This document shows positions 36,500 through 53,024 of a stretch of 64,000 nt of DNA, piece after piece (position 1 is the first letter of the stretch; every line of letters begins with the position of its first letter). The DNA is from Echinococcus granulosus (lineage: Eukaryota > Platyhelminthes > Cestoda > Cyclophyllidea > Taeniidae), in NCBI RefSeq assembly GCF_000524195.1, contig NW_020170445.1:2019-66018 (forward strand), read 5' to 3'. The notes beneath the pieces are model-generated. The model did no database searches, had not been told where the DNA came from, and saw only the letters and a list, made by a program, of their open reading frames with translations. Both the position numbers and the translations under genes were made by a program.

Positions 36500-39400
36500 T
36501 TAGATCTAACCTTATCATCAAAAGACTCGAGCGTTGGGATAATTACTTCCGATGGCGAATAGAGGAGTAATTGCTCCCTTGAAACGCGCCTAGACCGTGA
36601 TTTCCTCCCCTCGCTTCACTCAAACGACAACAAAGTACAATTATTCCGACTGACAACAAACTAAATATTGCGTGAATAATCAGCTCGTAAAACATATCTA
36701 AGCCTTTAAATCCGATTTAGTGGAATATTGCAAGCAAAACTGGCTCGAATTTGGTTTGTTAAACAGGAAAAACAAGCGGTGTAAACATTTATCAGGTCTT
36801 ATTTTACGCATTTGTTCCTCCACGAAGATGAAATAGTGTAGATAAACAACCGTGCAAATAAACAATCGTCATTCGTTCGTGATATGCCTGGCAATAGACA
36901 CAAGGCACCTCTTAAGGTAGTATGAAGATTTCTATGATTAGATGAATGGAGCTTTTAAAAAATTGTTTAAATTCTGTCAATTGACCACTCCTGACACCCT
37001 CAAAGCAGAGCTTTAAGGAAATTCTAAAACTGTGTTTTGTCTCGTTGTATCGTTTATGTGAAATTTCAAGAACTAATCTAACCTTGCCCTGGCCTGGAAA
37101 CTGCACCACGATGTATGGAAATAAGTTAACTAATTTGTGGAATTTTTTAGCACCAAAGGACTTTTTCGAGAGTCACCCGCATCTGGACAGAATGAGAGCG
37201 AAATGGAAGAAGTGATTGCGGAGCGGAATCGTGAGTTCTAGCCTTTATAACTCATGTAAACAACAATGTCTGAATTCTTAATTAGCATTTTATCAGTTGC
37301 ATGGCCTTAGCGACTTGTTAATGCCTTTAAGCAAATAATCAGTTGACTAATTCCCTCATGATTGGGGTCACTAATCCGCCAAGGAGAATTAGTGGCTGGC
37401 CCTGCAGAAGAATAATCAGGGAAAACTGCATAATTCCCCTTTATTTGCTTCGTTTTTCTGTTTTTTTTTTAATGCTATCAAAACTCTTCTGTTTTAAACC
37501 ACGTTTAAGGTCAGTTGAATTGACTGTTCGGCTTTCAACTGGGTGCTAGTTCCACGGCCAGTTAGTTAGTTCGCAGCTTTCAAGCAAAGATTTACTACTT
37601 CTTGACGTCCAAATGCTGTGATATTTTAAAATATGATTTCAATTGTATTAACACTTTACGTGACTTCATTAAAAATGTCTACTCTTTAAGCTGCTAAGAG
37701 GCATGCAGTTCTTGAACGCTCATCTCCGTTTCATTAGCCCGTCTTTACTAGATCACTGAAAAATTATAAAAATGCCTTTAGCTGTTTAGTTTTAAATGGT
37801 CATAATTATTAAAATGGGAAGGAAAGCGGACTATAAATTAACTGTGTCAACTTATTTTATCCTTCACCTTCCCCCTTTCTTTTCTTGTCTTAGTTATTCC
37901 CGATTAACTTGATGAGTTTAAGCCACCTTGCAGTCTGCTACGTGCTGATCAAATTTCCAAAGTACAGGGTGGGATTTGTTGTGTGGAGATAGGGTACAAA
38001 GTGTCAATTAGGTTTTATGCTGATGAGTGTGACACTTGCATCAGCAGTTGTTGGGCCGAGAATCACACGTCATGTGATGCGGTGACCGCGAATTTGCGTA
38101 AGCAGGCGACACGATGGCTAAATAAGCAGGAAAAACCTCTGTACATCTTAACTTTTTTTCTCCGCAAAATGGCTATTTAAGTATATTTGTCATACAGATA
38201 ATTCTAAATTCCGCCCTCTCGAAGACTGAGCTTCTTTCGGTCTCCCATCTAGTACCACTTACATATGAATTCCAATGTTATTTGCTGAGTTTCCACTTCA
38301 CGATCTTATGACGTAGGCTTAACATTGGTTTGGTGAAACCGACTGTATCAGAATAGGTCGCAAACACTTCGGTTGTCGTAAACAATAAAGTTGATGTGTT
38401 AGTTTGTAATATTGCCCATTTAAACACCTACCAGCTATTAACTGGTGGTGATGTTAGTAAGGTGATCCATTTTACAAACCATCCACTTCTTAGTAGTAAA
38501 GCTGCTCCCATGCTGTTTCCATGACTTGGGTACCACATGGGCGAAAAAGGTGACGAATCTGCCTCACCCTACACTAAATGAAGTCATTAGAGGGGGAAAA
38601 GGCTGTGTATAAGCGTCTGAAATTCCACCGACTCTTTCGCACCTGAGCACTACACGGCGGGAATAAGTGGAGCAAGAATAGATTTTAAATAGACCGGTTT
38701 CTTTAAGAACTTGGTGAAATACAGTGTACAGGTTTAATCATCAGCAAATGCGAGGGCTCTTCTCCATCTTTTATGGTCTTTGCATGTAAAAGAAAAGATA
38801 GCCTCTTTAACTACGAGAAGTTTTACAGACGGACGGACCTTAACGAAAGTGATGTGGAGCTCGCAGCAAAAATTACTCCCGAATGGGTCGGTCTCCCACA
38901 TTTTGCAGAAACACTTGGCCTCCCAAAGTAACCTCAAATGGTCAGGAAATTAGAGCTTTGAAACCACTAAGCGCGAAGCCGCATGTGCTACAAAGGCAGA
39001 AAACGTCATCCATAGTGATAAACAAAGTTAGAAATACGCAGCCAAAGGATTTTGTGCAACCTTCGAGGTGGTCCACTGCGATGCCCTGTTACCATTTGTA
39101 GAAGCTGCAGAATGCATGACGATGTGCCGTGGCTGGTTGTAAGTCTGCCTGTCTGTGTGGACCAATTACAGTGAGATGTGGCCTGCTGCTGTAGATCCAA
39201 CGGTCTGAAAGGGCCATATGTTCTAAATGAATACAATTTGGCCACTGGAAGTTAACTCGGGCTGCAAAGATCCGGTAAATATATGCCCCCTTGACGGGAT
39301 ACAGGACCACTTAGACTGAGGAATCGGCGATCTGAAAGCCTCCTTTTTACTCCCTCGTGGCAACGCAGTACATCATACCTCCTAGTGTCTTAAAGATTGT

Positions 39401-40647
39401 CCTGTGAGAAATCCTTCTAATGCACTTTTTGATGACAGAAACGATGTAGGGTACGTGACAAATTGCCACGTGATCGCGTGCGTGACAGAATCGGAAGTTG
39501 GTACCTTTTCGAGAAAGGAAGAGAAGTTTCTTTGCTCATATCTCTGGCGCTGGGGCAGAATTTATTGTCTGTTGACCAGGTAGACCTCCTAATTTAGGAT
39601 GGTGGTTCTACCCACTCAAAAACTTTGGTGGAATGATTATGGCCGGTGCAAGGCCTTCTTCTTTCAATTGACAGGTAAATCAATCTGTTAGTGTGCAGGA
39701 TTCAACCATCTTGTACTAATAAAGAGAGAGGTGCAAAATATTAACCTATTTTTTAAATAAATCATTTTCTTTCAATAGAAGCTATATTTAGTAAAGAATT
39801 CCAACTCAATATCAGCATTCATACGAAAGGCGTTGGGGCGATGCTAGGCATGACTGCCAAAATCGGCACTGAGCTTGGGTTTTAATGTATGCTTTGATGT
39901 ATCGTTTCGGGTTAAAGGTTTCTCATGTAAAAAGGGAATTGTAGCCTCAGAGATGTGTCAAACGTATTTTGGAAAGGTCCATTTACATACTGCATTGATT
40001 ACTTTAAGCTCATTTAATGAAATAAGGAGAATAACTGTAAAATACAGATTTTTTAAAGGACAGAATCTAATCAGCTGTGATCGATCCTATGTATGGTAAT
40101 TATTTTGAGAGGAAAAAGCCTGACTTGAATGTTGTGCGCGCTAGGTGGCTGAGGTTAAAACAGTATCGAGGAAATTGCACCCACTAACAAAAAAGTTTAT
40201 GTTTAGCTGAAGTCTTTTACAGTCAGTATACAAGGACAAACAGAGAACTATACATCCCTTTAAGAGTGGGTAAAAATGTAAAGATTTCATTAGGACTGCA
40301 CCGTTTATGGGCTTTATAGTGTAGGGCCGGTAAAAGCAATAAAACTGGCTTAATAACAAATATTAACCATATTTTAAACTAACTTTGTCTTGTTTGTAGA
40401 TGGCGGAGTAAGCTAGGACTAAAGTTAATTATGTTGACCTGGTTGTAGTGCAATTGAAATTTTGTTTTTCCACCATTTTTCTCCGCAACTTAGGCAACAG
40501 AATATTATTTTATAGAATATAACAAAAATTGGAAATATCGTGTAAATGCCCTATCTGAAGATTAATAAGCTGACAGGTGTAGTTTGTATTTGTTCGCAAA
40601 GGTGTCGGCCAACGCGGGTCGTACAAAGTCGCTCCTAAGATTACGAA
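36500..40647. other. Intergenic; no firm gene
   Basis: A possible plus-strand exon at about 37151-37219 (acceptor TTTTTTAG, donor GTGAGT) reads GLFRESPASGQNESEMEEV, but it stands alone. Minus frames at 38.7-39.3 kb are degraded and may be repeat relics. Nothing else is supportable. Confidence 0.4.
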
Positions 40648-42476
<1,829 letters not shown>

Positions 42477-43180
42477 GAACGCCCTCAATTCCGACTGAGC
42501 GTATTTGGGGTTCCACTTTTTTGTCTATGGTCTTTTGGAATTTAGGACCACTTTGATGCAGGGCAAACCGTTATAAAGTGTGTATTCGTTCCACTGACTT
42601 TGTTTTTCCACCTTAGCAGCCTTGAAGGGTAAAGTTATTCAAAAAAGATAAAGGGCTTTAGCACCTGACGGGGCCATCAATAGGTAGGAGGATTAGTACA
42701 TGTTGTTATGGTGATGGATAGGCGGAAAGTCTGGTCTAGTCAAATCTCCCCTCTGCACAGGTGTGTTCATAGGGCTTATGGATGCAGCACGTCATGGTGG
42801 ACTCCTGCAGCCCTTTTGCAAGCAAGTCCCTACGTAACCTGCCTCATCCCTTCGTTTGATTGGTTGATTACTGTAGGGATTGTAGTGGTTTGAAAGAACC
42901 AACCTGTTTGCCACCAGACCAAGTCATGTCAAATTACAGCTGTGAAGTGGCCAACTATGTCATAGCTTCCAAGAATTTCCTACATTCTTCAATGGGATCT
43001 GCACTACCCTTCCCAATCCTTGGCACTCACTGCTGAATTCCAGGCAGTAGTATGTTTATTCCAATACGATTACAGTTTATGATTATGCGATTTAAATAGG
43101 TTCCGTTGGGATCAGGGTCCATAAAATCAGGTTTAAAATGGGTTATCTAAAGAAGGAGAGAGATGGAGAAAGTGAAGGCG
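42477..43180. other. Intergenic between convergent NUDT21 and zinc-finger gene
   Basis: Holds the 3' flanks of both genes. No strong AATAAA signal was seen close to either stop, and no further exon was found. Confidence 0.45.
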
Positions 43181-43915
43181 TTATTCAATGGCTATCGTGG
43201 GAAGTGAATTCAGAAACTCACCGGGATGGCAGGTCAACAAATGATAGCGGAGGTCAAGGTAACACTCGAACGCCATGCCACAAATTGTGCACGTAAAGGG
43301 GCGATGCGGAACTGGTGGCGAGAAGTAGGTGCTGCGCGAACGGCGGTTACCTGCAACCCTGTTAGCATCAACCCTGCCCAGTTGACTGCACGACGTTTCA
43401 TGGTATTCTGCAGCACAGAATGGTAAGGAATATTTTCTTGGTTTGTGGAAGGGAGGACCTACGCTTTTCAAGTCGTGTAGGTGGTATGTCATTGTGGTCA
43501 AAATGTTCTTCAAGGTGTTCCTCTGCTTTGGACGAACCTATAATTCAAGTCTATAAGGGTGAAAAGCGCTACCGTCTGATTTGAGGCTGTAAGATTCAAG
43601 GGAAGGGGCTCTTTGCAACTTCTTGTATCCTCGTCTATCAGTGTTAAATTTCTTCTGGGCAGCAGAATCTGCAATTTCTGTTTGGTCGGGGAGGGGAATG
43701 CAAGATAGTTCCTCCCCTTGTCCCCAGCTTTCCCAGTCATCATCATTATCACTCTCTCCAAAGCATACGGTTAAGTCTGGTTGTTCCTCCCACTCGAGAC
43801 TCTCGGATTGGGAGTCTGAAAACCATATTTCGGCAGGTTCGAAAATTAGGCCATTTCTGATGCCATTGTCATCACTGCCGTCGGAAGAATGGTCGGTGCT
43901 GGAATCATCGGACAT
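43181..43915 (-). CDS. Small C2H2 zinc-finger protein with acidic N-terminus
   Basis: Two exons, 43573-43915 and 43181-43458, join in phase 1 across a 114-nt intron to give 206 residues. The N-terminal third is Ser/Asp/Glu-rich (start MSDDSSTDHSSDGSDD), then comes a Trp/Glu-rich part. Near the C-terminus is one clear finger, FTCTICGMAF with the pair spaced C-x2-C-x12-H-x4-H, preceded by PPVPHRP and followed by a short tail. A single finger usually mediates protein or RNA contact rather than sequence-specific DNA binding. The donor (GTAGCG) is weak; the alternative is an unspliced frame that stops at 43538-43540 before the finger. The last codons could instead be spliced away at a GTGAGT inside HPGEF. 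Orthologue unknown. Confidence 0.55.
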
Positions 43916-45364
43916 AATTTGTTTTTCAGGCGCAGTCCTAAGGAATCAGATGGAATCAAATTAACTCTGTGGATTGCGTCTCTAGGCGACCGTATGTGAA
44001 ACCAGACGAATGGGGTGCGATCGCAAATCATTGGATTACGTGACACAGACTGGTTGAGAGCAAATGCTGCTCGTTGATTGATAATTCATTGGAGGTTAGG
44101 GACTTCTTGAAAAGTTTAAATTTTTTGGCTGTAAACAGGGAAGGAAAGAAGTACTTATTGTCAAAGCAGCTGTTCAATAACTTGGTTACGTGCGTTTGAT
44201 TCTACTGAGAGGTGATTCAGTAGATCGTCTTAGACGCATTTCATTGATATGGTTACCAAAAAACACCAAGGGATAAGATTGAAAAATCACAATGGAATGT
44301 GTACTCTCAACTAAGATTTGACAGCTGTAATGTGACTGATAACATTATCTCAGGGCAGTTCTTCGACGTTTGGAAATCACTCAGAAATGGGAGAAGAAAG
44401 CTGAAGAATGTTCACGTCTGCCATCTATAGTCGACTAGGATCTCGGTACGGTAGCCGCGGTACGGTATTTCTCAATTAGACGCTGAAGACAGAAGGCGTA
44501 CTAAGGTGTTGATTAGAGTGTTTACTCTTTTTTGGTACTTCAAACGCATCTGTTTACCTGACTGTGATTATAACAGATCTGCTTCAATCGCCTGTTGGGT
44601 AGGAAAAAGTTTTTCTGTGAAACACGGAACAAAGTGCAATCGATGTCTTGAATAAGTTCACGAAAACTACTTTGCGATTTCTTATCCGGTTCCGTGAAGA
44701 ATGTTTACCTCCTCAGGATTGAGAAATAGAATAAGAAAATGCAGATCCTAGTTTTCCCAAGACGAGGACAAATGTTATAAACTGAGGTCTCAATTCTCGA
44801 GGCTCATAACCGGATAAGTGGTGGACTGGGTCTTCATTGCCTGACGCCTGTAAGGAGGCACAGAGGTGCAACGTGCGTGCGTGAGTCTGACGGCAGGTAA
44901 TTGGAGACTGTCTTCACTTTATACTGAATCTGATTCTGCACCAGAGCCATTCAGTCCTCTCAGTCGGGTCCCCGATTGACCTTCGCGTTAGCGGGCACGT
45001 TGGCACCCTTAAAGTGAAGTTAACGTGGTGATCAACCAATCAGGAAGGAGGAAATGCGAATGCGACCTTCTGTAAAGAGACCTCAAAAACTCTCAAGCTA
45101 TTCTTCTTCACATCTTCACTTGCCTCATGAAGATGAGCCAGGCACTTTCAATCCCTCGGTGATTGTCTGGTTGTTTAACTGACTGGCTAGCTGAAAAGTG
45201 ACACGCTCTACTCCCTATACTTGTCACGCTTCTCTGGCACGCACCTCCTCATCCACGGGCAATTGCACCTTTTTCCTCTTTCTGGCCGTGTTCGCGATGA
45301 ACTTCACAGAATGTTAGACAAGCGCAGCTGAAATTTATTTGTTTGACATGAAATTTCTTAGGGA
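43916..45364. other. Intergenic; no gene seen
   Basis: Between two divergent gene models. A CCAATCAGG element at about 45033 may belong to a promoter of the plus-strand model that starts at 45365. Confidence 0.4.
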
Positions 45365-47478
45365 ATGTCTACTGTTGGTCAGTCAGTAGCAATGGATCAT
45401 CCAATCTTGATCAGTACGAATGCAGTGGATCAACCTCCCTTTCTCCAGTTCACTAAGGGGGCAAACTTCTGGATAGAAGAAAATCGTCGAGACGCATCAC
45501 TGACGCTAGGAATTGAATACCTACATGCCATGGGTAAGCTCCAAAACTTTTTCCCTCTTCCGATGTTCTAGAAGGTTCTCTGTGTTTCGTCACGTTCGCT
45601 CTTATGTGTGTAATCACGAATCTGTCAAGTTGACAGCCTATAACTGTGAGGATGAGGTCCCCAGTATAGGAGCCGCTCCTGCTGACCACTTGGGTACCCT
45701 CAGACTACGGCGTGTACGTACGTGTCCACTGCACAGATATGATGGGGCGCGACAATGTTCAACACTCTGACGTCTTTTTAATGGTCCTTACCTTCCAGGA
45801 GATAGTAGCACATTTAAAGTGTCTCCAAGATGTGCTGATCAATGAGAACCAGACTAACCGAAATCCTGAATTCTGGTAAGTTCCGAAGAGGAAACTACTG
45901 GAAACCTCAAGATGTACCGAAACAGGAGCGCAAGTTTTCCACCCTTGCAAATTCTCTCTCTGCCTGCCCCTACCTCGAATCTTCTGGAATTTTACGCAGT
46001 TCGCAGCTTTATTGAGTTTTCTTCACCATTCGGTGAATGTAACGCGGGGACGCTGCACCATACGGACAAAGTCATCAAGAAGGGTAGAAGTACGTGAGAA
46101 TGGTGACCACCCGTGTACTCCGACATCCCTACACTACCCACGCTCGGAGACACCCCAATCGCCGAATGGAGTCTCCTCTCAAGTCTTTTTCTGACCGGAA
46201 ATGTCACTGCCTTGTGCTTACTCACGGGAGCTTTAAAAATGAGGGCTTGTTCTATTTATTCATTTGACTACTCAGATCCCTCAATCGTCCGTGTTAGCAA
46301 GGTGCTCCTCTGGCCACTTCTGTGGCTTGTTACCACTTGAGAGACGGCTTGAAATGTCCCAACTTCATGGTATCTTGACGCTTTCTCTGTTGTCACTAGT
46401 TATTTGACAGCTGATTTGTTGTTTCAACGAAGGCCTTACTTAGAATTTGAAGTGGTGGAGTGTTCGCATCCACCCACCATACTCACGAGGACGACATTTT
46501 TTCGCGTTTTATGGAAGCTGGTTGAAATACCAGGTTTGAACGTTCCAGAGGCTGGAGATGCCTCTTAAACCAGAAAGAAGGTTTTCGTTCCACTTTCTAG
46601 AGGGCTTCTACTTTTGTGGCTAATTCCTGAACATTCTAGAAGGTTGCGTTGTTGCTCCCTTATTACTGATTGGCTAAGATGTACTTTAAACGCGCCAACA
46701 ATTCAGGGTCAATCAGGCCCTGTGGCCAACCGTGACAAACACCACCAACTGACTCAGACTGTGGCGGTGTCCACTAGCTGGCCGTCTGGTCCGTGCGTAA
46801 CCACCTTAACCGCATTCGCTTACTCATACACGTCTGGAATGAAGGCCTCGGCAGTGAATGCCTCGCCTACAGGATGCTTTATTCCTGGAAGGAAACCATC
46901 TTTACCCCAGCAGCCCACCTCCCTCTCTGTCTCACTCATATCCCAACTGTCCATTCTATGGCGCATGGTATCATGGGGTTGGCTACTGTCAAGGCCAGAC
47001 GTTAATCATCACAGTGTGAGATGCCACATATCTCTATCCTATCATCGCAAGGTGGAGTCTGCGGTCATCCCACACGTCAATTTTGAAACAGTAGGAGGTT
47101 TGGCGTGTTCCGTTGTCAGGTGGGGGTAAGAAATAGGCCTTTGTTGCGGCTGAATCATCAGCTTGTGGCCTTTTCCTTGCGTATTATTCGAGCCCTGCTC
47201 TGTCAAGCAGGCAGACTTTATTTGTAGTTTTTTGCCTTTAGCACGAAGTCCTCCACGAACGCATACAGAGTGAAAGCGAGGGAAAAGTTAACAGGTGGGA
47301 TGGGTAGTGAGTGACGGATGGCTAAAATGAAATACAAATTTCGGACGATGTGTGTAATCTGTGGATCTGGTGTCTACCTCAGCTACGAGGATCTCCAGAC
47401 ATTGACATTGATGAGACCGTGAAACGGAACGAAGTCCCCTCTGCTGCAGGATTCCTACGGCTCTATAATACTATTTGA
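45365..47478 (+). CDS. Tentative small orphan gene
   Basis: The first exon 45365-45533 (56 codons, ATG start, GTAAGC donor) reads convincingly as protein and includes GANFWIEENRRDASLTLGIEY. I extend it with 45806-45875 (HLKCLQDVLINENQ), 47242-47294 and 47390-47478, which meet in phases 1, 2 and 1 and end at a TGA, for 126 residues. The later acceptors are only moderate and alternatives exist, so treat only the first two exons as likely. The product would be small, soluble and helical. Not recognised. Confidence 0.33.
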
Positions 47479-50400
47479 CTGTCAGCCCTTCTCTAGGTTG
47501 ATAATGGAGCCATATTGCATTAGGATTTCCAGGGGTCTGGTGGGTCTCTTTTAGCCAATCATCATACGCTCACCTTCATCTTTTCGCCTGATTGGCTAGT
47601 TTTGACCTAAATGTGTCGATAGGCGAAACTAAACGGATACTGCCAGTACATCAAACCATTTCTACTTTATTTCGCTTCCATGAGCCATTAAAACGTAACC
47701 AAGCTTTGTGACTACTTCGTCTATTTCATACTTCCCTGTTTATTTTGTTTTTTTGGCTATTTTGCTCTTCGCTTTGAGCATTTGAACCTGAGAGCAGGAA
47801 TGGCATTCCGCAGTCTTTAAGCGCGTCAGCCAGCTACCCTCTCATCCAGTAGTCAGAAAGGAAAATAACGCCTTTGGAGGTGAGGGAAACAACTATTTTT
47901 AGAGAGATCGTCTTTGGATTCAGATAGCAAAGAATATGTCGAGTTGCTGGCATATTATTCCCACGGTTTCATCACCTACCAATAATTAGAAGCTCATACT
48001 TTGCTGGAGTATTCCTTAACCTTCGTGGTAGTCAATAGCGGAAACGCGAACACGGCATCTGTACGGGCCCGGAAGCTGAGGTCTGCTACAATGCCATTAA
48101 CAAGTAGTAGACAAATGTCCCTGAGATTTCCACGATCACAAAATCAGTACATGCCATAGGGAATATCTTCAGTCTTGAATCCCAAACCACCCATAAAGAT
48201 TAATATGTAGACTAGGGGTGTGTCACCTGGTTTTGGGGGTCTCCATCCACCGCCTAATCCTGATAGAGCTAAGCAGGAGGGAGATGCACAACATACTCCG
48301 GCGTATGTCAAAAGGAATATTGCTTCGACATCATTGAAGAGTTGTGCATATCCAAGTTCCCATCTCTTGGGCAGACAATTGAAACGTCTGGTTTATCCGG
48401 CCCGACCACCGTCTGGTCAACCTCAGTTGGTGGAGAGACTGGTCGGCTAACTACATCTCCCATTTACTGGCGAGTAGTTGATTTTTTTTCCTGTGGGTGA
48501 GGTTGTTGGTCCACATCCTTGTGTAATTTCCAGTACATCGTTAAGATATGCTGACGTGACATGAGAGCAACAGGGTCATGGTTAATCACGTGATACTTCG
48601 TTGGACCAATCAGCAAACGACGTTAGGACCGTATACGCGCTCTTACATGTCATCGGTCGGCACGGAGATTGGACAGCAGGTTGCGGGTTGTGCGAATTCC
48701 TGAATCAAGGTCAACCTTTATCATCAAGGTGAATTTAAAGTAGTGCAGAGGCTTCAAAGGCCAACAGAGACGATCAACCGAATAGATTGACCTAATTTAA
48801 AATAACATGCAAAGGTGTCCACGAAATTTGTAATTTTCGAAATGCCTAACAATTAAGGTGGTCGACGCGTCTATTGACAATTACTTCAATGACAGTCTCA
48901 CGCGCCATGGAAAGTCTTTGAAAGACTCAGGGTAATTCATTCAAGAGAGGAGGAAGAGAGTAGGCGTGTTGTTTTGTTTTCTTATCCGATTTAAATGACC
49001 AACGGTTTATACCAGCATTCTGACAAAAGTTGCCTTATTTGAGGGAGTTACTACAACTAATCTGCTGCAGATTTTGGTGTAGTAGTTGATCGACGGGCAC
49101 AAAGTAAATTAGTGTCGTGTTGAAAAGATGATGCTTTTATTTGGTGTTTATTTTAAAAGAGACTCAAACGAACAACAAGACTGTTAATAATTGAAATCTA
49201 CTAATGCTCTCATGAGTTAACAAGAGCAAAATTACATTCTGCTTGCAACAAGAAATGTATGGACACCTTCTTGGTTGATTAAAGGTAACGTTATCATCTA
49301 TCATATTGTCGGCGTAACAACTTAATGATAATTTAAATTTACATTAATTCCCAATTCCTCTTAAAACTATGCAATTTATGCTTCACTTTTGACGACTTGA
49401 CATTTTGAGCCACGCCAATGCAATGAAAGTGGCATGCTGTTGAACATCAGCCAGCGTCTATGGATGCCTCCTAAAGCAGGTTCCACCGCGACAAGTTTTG
49501 CCTTGAAGGGAAGAAGGTGTTCAGAATTCACCAGCCGAGCTGTGGCGCAAATTTGCACTAAAGTACGACATTCTTCCTAAGACGTGAGACTGCGCCACTT
49601 GAAAGCATGCGCTAGACGCCTTGCAGACAGACAGGAAGGGAGGTCTAGGGGAGTGCCGACTACGACAACAGAGAAATGAGGGGGAGAGTGTGGCAACCAC
49701 CTAAAATGGAGGCTCTTCATCCACGTAGGTCCAGTCTCCTGTCCAGAAAGCATGCGTTTCCGGCTCTGCACCCAGCAGTCTATCAATTTTTGTGCCTCAG
49801 TGATAAAGGAAGTTGAACATTACTTGTCTGTATTTCTTCCCTACAAGGGAACAAGCTAATTGATATCAATTCAATTATAGGCTTGTAACACATAGTCTCA
49901 ACCAAATTCATTTTGTTTAAGCATTTCCTAGCAAAAAATACCATTTAATTTTAAAGCATGTTTGGCATTCCAGGCTAAACTGGCCCAGAAAGATCGCTGA
50001 CAGGATTATGTGATTATGATCTTCAATAATTTTAAAGGAGAAAAACATTTTATATGTCAAGCACCAAATTATAAAATCATTTCAAAACTTACCGAAAATT
50101 TTTGGATGACTAATGTCCAGCTTCTTCAGATTCGCTCGTCTGTCGTTTAAATTTTTAGTCGATGATATTTATAGGCGGCATGGTGTTACCGCGTCTATGA
50201 AATTCCATTCCTTGGGGCTACTGCTATTTTGTGAATGTCGGGTTTTTTTTGGCCTTCTGTTCAATAGTGTGGTCTTTCCATGTCCCGTATTCCTATGTAA
50301 AAATGAAATAATTAACACGGCAATAATTTAAATAGCTAACCGTATCATTACAATGGCAGAAAAAGTAAGCATACGCCTCGTTTATCTCAATTTAAGTCAT

Positions 50401-53024
50401 TACCGATCCAAGCGTCCCCTATTTGAGTATTGCACTTCACGGGACGTCATTTATTTCCTTAGCTTCGAAGCCACTCCCTCATCACCGATTTACTCGTTCC
50501 AATGCTTACTTAAGTAGGAAGGTTTTCTGTCGTTTGATATTTATTTTTTAGCGGTGGCCAATCTTTTATCTTCTGCGTGTGCACAACTTGTCCGTTTTCA
50601 TTTAGTCGTCCATATTCAATCTTTTGTGGAAGCGTGTCGATATTGAGAGGAGATGTCACAATCATGTTCGACCATTCGTAGTTTCGAATGTCACTGATAA
50701 ACATAGCCTTAAATTAGCAATCCACACTACTGCGTTCGTCGTTTCTTTTCGACAGTTTGACAACTGTTTGGATTTTCATGTTCGAGGGTCCGTTCTTATC
50801 ACTTTTGTTCCCTTGGCAGTAGGCATTGTTCCACATTTTCTTTCCATAATGGTAAGCGTAAACCTTCCCTCATATCAAAAAAAGTATTTTTCTGAGCCTA
50901 GTAACACGTAAACGACTTAACTTCACGTCTGGAATAGTTATTATTCCTGTTTTGCTTATTAAATTAACATTTTTGTGCACTCTCCAATGCAAATAACAGA
51001 CATGCAGGTTGCCATTAGCAACATTTATGTCAGTGCTTTCCAAAGTGCAATATTTTATTATCGCTGTTGCATCCTCTGCCTGGCCACCGAATAAAGTTGA
51101 AACGCGTGTTTTATGCCACTGATAAATTCCATTCCGCTAGCCTTCTGTATTCTTGTCCTGCGCTAAAACTGCCCGATGCCTGTAACAATCATTGCTATCG
51201 GCAGAATGGATGTGTGACCCGGTTAGGTACTGTAGACGTCAAGGTGGCTCATTACGCAGCATTCATAAGTCATCGGAGACACTTGTTTATTCCACGCCCC
51301 AAATAGTGTGGATTGACGCATAAATGACTCGTTTGGCGAGATTTGTGGTAATATTTTTTTAGCGTTCAGTGTGTGATATCAAAATCTCGATTTTTCCCAC
51401 CATTGCAGTACATTTAGTGGACGATTTACTGCAAAAAATTCCCTTTATTCTTCCATTTTTATGACAAATAACTGAAGGTGATGATGTGGATAACTCCATT
51501 TTTCGGAGTCGTTTGTGACATCAACTTGTAATGGGTGTATCCAGCTCGCCGATGTGCTTTGCCGATTGTCGTCATTATGGTATGCAGCTTCACACAGGAG
51601 ATCACAACAAAGAGAACTGCTAAGTTCGCAACAAACAAGAAACTTCAAACTGATCAAATTCACTTTCATGAACTTTTAGAGTGGTGCGAAGGATCGTTTC
51701 AGACCAATATTATGCTACTTATGACGCTGGGAACACTCATAGCTATTCCACGGACTCAGGATTTTGATCATGGACAATGGAACTTACATTTTGTACTTGG
51801 CACTGGATGATTGGTGAATTGCATTGTTGATTCCTTCAGTGGCTCAAGCCTTGCTAGCCGTGATGATCTTTAAAAATCTGTACACGAAACCTCGGAGCTA
51901 ACGAGACTGGTATGTTGACCACAAAAGTCACATAAAAACGGCGCATTTATTTCCTTGGCCAAGCTGGCGTCTTACACGAGTTGGCACGAGCAGTTAAACG
52001 GCGACGGAAAACGGCAAACTTAATGTCACTTTTGGGCATTAAACCATTTGTGACGTGGCGGTCAATCTCCCTCTGACCGAGGTTAGTCGTATTAACTAGG
52101 AGTTCCACGAAAGGCGATGGCTAACTCTCCTTTACTTTCTTTAGCTACCAATTACCTTCATGAAGTACCGTGTTTTGGTGTTGCATGATTGCCCGCCTCT
52201 ACGGTGCATTGTTCACGGAATCTAATCCACATAGTGTGTAGCTACGACTAGACAGAGACCTTCGTCACTGTATCAGCCACTTGATAAATGACAGAGAGGA
52301 ATACGGTGGTGCGCAAATCGTGTGAGGCGGGGCTCTTGACCTCATGGATACCTTGGAATTCTAACTTCAAATCAGCGAAGACCAAGAGGCGACTCGGCCC
52401 CCATGATTACCCCTATTGGCCATAAAATGAGCCCAATGTTCGTGACCCTCTTCTTCCCAGTCTCCCCTGGTTGCCATCCACCCACCCACTTACCCTACCA
52501 AGCCTGCGTTCAACTCCACCTACCCAATTGACGTGTAGACCATCTGAACTAATCGTGGAAATTGGAGGAAAGCAGGAATGCGCTAAAGAGTGGAAGAGAA
52601 AAAAACAAACGCAGGATTTTTTTCTGCTCATCACCGTCGAACAATATCAAGAAAATCACGATGACAAGACGGCCAATGAGATGGCAGGGTGGAGAGGGGA
52701 GGAGAGATGAATGGGTAACATTGAGAAATTCAAGATTAAGAAATGCCAGAAGAATTAATAAAAACAAACGACAACTTCGACAACGTCAATGATGCAGAGG
52801 TATGCGGGATGACATATTCATGCATGACTATCAATACATTCAGCCTCCTTGGCCTTGTTATTCTAGTCGTGAATGCGACAGATTATTGAGGAAAGGAGAG
52901 AGCGAGAGAGAAAAAATGAGATAAACGAGTAAACAAGTAGGTAGACAAGAAGAGTGAAGAAGATGAAGCGAGATTAGAAAAAGAAAGGCTAAAGAATATT
53001 CTTTATTATCACAATGAGGGTGAT
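47479..53024. other. Long stretch without a supportable gene
   Basis: Only short frames without consistent splice sites. Several CCAATCA-type motifs occur (for example near 47555, 47588 and 48604). The sequence at 52.4-52.8 kb is purine-rich on the plus strand and creates spurious open frames on both strands. Confidence 0.45.

Noticed and set aside
38734..38937. Minus frame ending in FADD, resembling a reverse-transcriptase active site
   Set aside because: The motif is followed at once by a stop, and none of the other conserved reverse-transcriptase blocks are present in order.
46614..47129. Plus frame of 171 codons
   Set aside because: Two frames are open over the same stretch, there are no family features, and the start lies in ordinary intergenic sequence; probably chance.
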